DNA of 64,000 bases from Bufo bufo. Lineage: Eukaryota > Chordata > Amphibia > Anura > Bufonidae. A model generated the notes under the pieces. That model saw only the letters and a program-made list of their open reading frames with translations. It was not told the origin of the DNA and made no database searches. The stretch spans positions 71,579,371 to 71,643,370 of the forward strand of contig NC_053393.1 of assembly GCF_905171765.1 (NCBI RefSeq), written 5' to 3'. The number at the start of each line of letters is the position of its first letter. Within the stretch, counting starts at the first letter, position 1. The position numbers and the translations under genes are program-made. Of this stretch, positions 60,289-64,000 are shown in pieces.

Positions 60289-60717
60289 GGCTACTTTTAC
60301 ACCTGCGTTAGGTGCGGATCCGTCTGGTATCTGCACAGACGGATCCGCACCTATAATGCAAACGCTTGTATCCGTTCAGAACGGATCCGTTTGCATTACC
60401 GTGAACAAAAAAAACTAACGGATCCTTTTTGACTTACACTGAAAGTCAATGGGAGGCGGATCCGTTTTCAATTGCTCCATATTGTGTCAGTGAAAACGGA
60501 TCCGTCCCCATTGACTTACATTGTAAGTCAGGACGGATCCGTTTGGCTCCGCCTCCAGAGCGGAATGGAGACTGAACGGAGGCAAAATGATGCATTCTGA
60601 ACGGATCCTTATCCCTTCAGAATGCATTGGGGCTGAACTGATCTGTTTTGGGCCGCTTGTGAGAGCCCTGAAATGGATCTCACAAGCGGACCCAGAAACG
60701 CTAATGTGAAAGTAGCC
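60289..60717. mobile_element. Harbinger-like MITE, right of a pair
   Basis: GGCTACTTTTACACCTGCG and CGCTAATGTGAAAGTAGCC ends, flanked by TTA (60286-60288 shared with the left MITE, and 60718-60720). The interior has many ACGGATCCGT words. Confidence 0.8.
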
Positions 60718-60720
60718 TTA

Positions 60721-62250
60721 ACTGTGTAGAATGGAACAAGTCAACAGAGTTGTTTCCATATCATTAGAACTAACATAAAGCATGTACATCTTGCTGCACT
60801 GTCTATACAAACAATATAGGAAGGAAGTGTGTACCTCCAATATGGCCATCCAAGAAAGTCTACTATATTTATACAAAATAACAAATTCATTATTCTACAG
60901 ACTTACATCTTATCAGTGAAACTAAAAGGACATACACAAGACAATACTTTTAAGAATAAGCATAGTCTCCATCAGGATTCATTATTTAGTGGCAAAACAA
61001 GAGTAAGGGGCACCCGACAAACTCTGCACATCGAAATGCCAAAAATGGCCCCCAACCACCCCGGACAGGTACTGTATCTAGTGACTCATTTGGAGGGACC
61101 GCCAGGGCTCTGCTGAACATGTAATGTAAAGCTGCTTCATGGCTCAGCCTTACATCTGACACTGTCTACTCTATTAATAATATCACTGCTTCTGTAATTC
61201 CCCATATTGTATTTTTTTCCGTTGCCATACTCGTTTGGTTCTGCGCAACATATTTACAACATGCATCGTTTCATTTCTTTGTTTCCTCCTGAACAAGCTT
61301 GGATTTTTGGGAAGCAAGGGAGGCGAATGTTCTGCCTACAGAGCCACGCTGAATAATGTGGAATTGTAAATGAATTACTTAGGCAGCGAGAGCTGCGTGG
61401 AATATTAACATGCTGCTTCAGGCTGCTCTCTCAACAGGAAAGGCACGAGTGCCACATTCATTTACAATTAACAATAATCAAATAAGAATGTCTTTTCGTT
61501 AATCTACACATGTCAAATGTCGCATTACACGGGTGCCAGGAGGAATCGGAGGAACATACAAAGCGGTGTGAGCAAGTAACATCCATTTTAATCAAAGCAA
61601 TGTCCCTCGACATGGGCATAAACGTGTCCAGGTTTGGATGACTGGCAGCCAGAATAGGCAGCTGCCTACGGCAAAAGTAGGAAAGGGGTTCATAGTTCAC
61701 AACTGAGCTCAGCAATTTAGATATTTCTTCTGGAGGCCCTTATGCTGACTCATCATTAACCAATGTTCCATGAGATAAAGAGATTTTCAAATTCTTTGAA
61801 ACATTGTATGTGTTCATTAATGGTGGGCTGCCTCCAGCAAAGTGGCTTCTGACACTCAGAGGAGCCAATAATGATCTACGGCCTATTTGGGTTTTTATCT
61901 TCTGTTTACTATGGTAAAGGATTGCGGACTTGAAGGGCTCTGAAAATTACTTTATGTAGAGGAATAGCTTAATGCTATGGACACTTTTGGGCTTTTGTTG
62001 GTTGTTGCATTATACTCATTTTGGAATAATAATTATTTTTTCAATTGGTCTTGGATTTAGTTTTATTGCATCTACAGATTGATACTTCTTCTTCTCAGTG
62101 AATTCACAAGAGAACTCCTCTGATGGCTCGAACTGTAGCCCTTATCTCTAAACTCCCGACAGCTCATATACAAACATTAAAGCTAAATTCTTATCAAACT
62201 GATAAGAATTTAGCTTTAATAAGACTTTATTAGATGTTAGGAAAATACAT
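60721..62250. other. Non-coding, least repetitive part of the window
   Basis: No ORF with a recognised domain. 61320-61770 is compositionally balanced and lacks repeat signs, with an AT-rich homeodomain-like word cluster (CATTTACAATTAACAATAATC) near 61460. It could hold a conserved regulatory element. 62180-62220 is a perfect inverted repeat (AAAGCTAAATTCTTATCA and complement). Confidence 0.35.
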
Positions 62251-62710
62251 TTAAAGGGGTATTCACATCTGCACCTATATCGAGAACAGAGTGGGAAAAG
62301 TGGTGGCTGGAGGACCCCAGGTTTTCCCTAGGTCCGGCCACCAGCCAGCGCTCTCCCCATAGAAGTGAATGGCAGCGCTCAGCTATTTTCAGCAACCTCA
62401 TAGAAATTAATGGAGGGCAGCTGCACATGCAAAGTGCGCCCTCCACTACTTTCAGAGTGAGAAATGCAGCAGAAAATACCTGCCCCCTGACATGTGATAG
62501 GAAGAGAGCTACAGCAGAAAGGAACCCGCTCAGAGCTCTTAGACTGAAGAGAATCCAGCAGAACTTGATTGGAGCAATGAATGGGGAGATCCCTGGATCC
62601 ATGTGAGTCACAGAGCTAGTTCTAGCTTTGTTAGAAAAGGATTGTCATGTACTACTGTAGATGATGTCTGATTTTCATTTTTCACATCAATCATGGCAAA
62701 ACCCCTTTAA
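62251..62710. mobile_element. piggyBac-like MITE, TTAA target
   Basis: TTAAAGGGGTATTC at the left and GGCAAAACCCCTTTAA at the right, with TTAA as outermost bases. No ORF. The TIR is short and unlike the large piggyBac element. Confidence 0.6.
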
Positions 62711-62935
62711 GTGGTATCCAGTATCTAAGGATTATACCATGTCAACCATGTAATAAAAAGTATGAACGGGACACAAATTGATTGATCCATGACCGAATCA
62801 GGATTCTCACTCCTGAAATCTGGGCTCTAACGCCATGACTCACAGTCTATAAGCCTCTCGTATTCACTGGTCCTGCGATATAGTATCACGTATAGTCTTC
62901 TCATTTGCCAAACATGCTCTGCCTCACAATGCTGC

Positions 62936-63522
62936 TGTCACACCAGTGACAGGTTTGATAAGATCTGAAAGAATATCTGCACATTAGTTATCTGACAGCA
63001 TCTTTTGGTTTCACTTTGTCTGTGTGTTGCTTGTATGTCCACACCTCCTGTCCAGGTGTGGATCATGTGACCTTTACCTTCCCCTATTTAGTTTGACTCC
63101 ACCCATCACTCCTTGCTCTGGATAGCTTCATTTGGTTTTGGAAGAGCTGGAGTGTGGTTCTAGTTGAAGTCCTGATCATCCATCATCCTTAGAAGTTAAG
63201 TGTTCCGCTTGTTGTGTTTTGTATTCCTCCCCCCCCCCCTGTTGTTTACTAGGCCTCAGTGAGACGCTGGTTCCTTCACCAGGGAAAGAGCGGGTTGTCT
63301 CTGCCCTGTCATAAGTCTAGGGCATCTGAGGGCCACCAGGGTTTTCTAGGTTCCTGTGTATGGGCATCTCTACCATCGAGAGGTGGCCATACGGATAGGA
63401 GTTTGGTCCAGGAGCAGGGTTTCATAGGTGGTGACCCTTTTCCGTCCCTAGCGGTGAGGCCTAGTGTCTTTTCCCTTCCGTCTTGTTGTCTTTTGGTTTT
63501 CTCCCCTACTACAGCCGTGACA
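62936..63522 (+). mobile_element. Solo LTR, 587 bp, TSD GCTGC
   Basis: TGTCACACC...CAGCCGTGACA with GCTGC on both sides (62931-62935 and 63523-63527). A TATA-like CCCTATTTAGTTTG lies at about 63083. The right half has the same order as 50476-51337. Confidence 0.8.
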
Positions 63523-63527
63523 GCTGC

Positions 63528-64000
63528 ACTAATGTGTATAATGAAGACGGAAGTGGTGTCACTATGCAATCTTCTAGTCTGCCCCGGCCACACTTCATAT
63601 CACACCGAAGAACTATTAAGAGATCAAAGGGGAAAGATGTCAAATACAAATCCATATCTATATTTTTTAAGTTTATAAGTCAGAAATATTTCACTCTCCA
63701 TTTTCTATTCAAGAAGATCTATCAGCTCTGCAGACATGTCTGTGTTATAAAATAATTGTATTCCTAATGAAAGTAAAATTTCAGCTGAATTGCTGGCCTA
63801 TTTCCTTAGGCTGTGGGCAGGTCACACAACAGCATACAGTGCAGCGAGTAAAGCCAGCACAGGGGACACTGTATTCACCGCTCCCCAGTCCTGCTGTACT
63901 AATGAGCACTTCAATAATGGAAGCACTCATTAGTATGTGCCCTATAAGACGCACTGCCATTTCCCCCCCACACTTTTTGGTGGGGAAAAGTGTGTCTTAT
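63528..64000. other. Right edge
   Basis: No gene. The last 60 bases (CTATAAGACGCACTGCCATTTCC...AAGTGTGTCTTAT) form an inverted repeat cut by the window end, probably a dispersed MITE. Confidence 0.4.

Noticed and set aside
62237..62611. 124-codon reverse ORF
   Set aside because: It lies wholly within a TTAA-flanked MITE.
1..64000. Host exons, tRNA or rRNA genes
   Set aside because: I scanned the open frames for known domains and the sequence for tRNA-like boxes and found none that I could support; short exons could be missed by eye.

Overview
The window reads as intergenic DNA from an amphibian, most likely a frog or toad. I recognise no host exon, tRNA or rRNA. Nearly everything I can identify is a transposable element (TE), often one inside another: a Ngaro/DIRS-type tyrosine-recombinase retrotransposon, a BEL/Pao element, Gypsy-like LTR pieces, a CR1/Rex1-like LINE, three Tc1-like elements, a piggyBac element with TTAA target sites, a hAT relic and many TIR elements (MITEs). 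The organism call rests on this mix and on repeat sequences I recall as common in anuran genomes; it is inference.

Layout. 1-1.2 kb: poly-G run and a 26-bp minisatellite. 1.2-5.6 kb: Ngaro-like element (Gag-like ORF, RT-RNase H, tyrosine recombinase, split repeats B1-A2-B2). 5.6-7.7 kb: LTR fragments and a reverse-strand Gypsy integrase relic. 8.5-11.5 kb: a TIR element carrying a minisatellite, then an LTR interrupted by a Tc1-like element that is itself interrupted by a MITE. 12.6-17.5 kb: complete piggyBac element with an intact 599-aa transposase. 18-19.7 kb: tandem repeats and a hammerhead-like motif. 19.8-23.5 kb: LINE with an apparent target-site duplication (TSD). 28.7-30.3 kb: young Tc1-like element, one indel from an open transposase. 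31.2-32.3 kb: TIR element split by a retroposon with an 18-bp TSD. 32.4-35.0 kb: non-autonomous LTR element with tandem remnants. 35.3-42.5 kb: reverse-strand retroposon with a 16-bp repeat at its ends, split by a BEL/Pao element that has both LTRs, a 5-bp TSD and a 1552-codon ORF but no integrase. 44.4-46.7 kb: hAT relic. 46.8-48.4 kb: unclassified repeat. 50.5-51.3 kb: solo LTR. 51.8-55.0 kb: palindromic elements, one inside a Tc1-like element. 56.8-59.2 kb: composite TIR element with a 27/28-bp minisatellite. 59.7-60.7 kb: two abutting MITEs. 62.3-63.5 kb: piggyBac-like MITE and another solo LTR.

Most interesting system. Three separate loci (18.3, 31.65 and 53.97 kb) carry the same RNA-like core: helix I, CTGANGA, helix II, GAAA, a 2-bp helix III, U-H, then the other strand of helix I. 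This is hammerhead ribozyme topology. Helix I differs in sequence at each locus but still pairs, which is covariation. Two of the loci lie in elements with 18-bp target duplications, an AATAAA near the 3' end and inverted copies of their own 3' region. I suggest non-autonomous Penelope-like retroelements carrying a variant hammerhead. All three copies have one A too many before helix II, so activity is uncertain. A second notable signal is UGA-CUAG between the in-frame Gag-like and RT ORFs of the Ngaro element, a known stop-readthrough context.

All calls come from reading the sequence; no alignment or database search was run.
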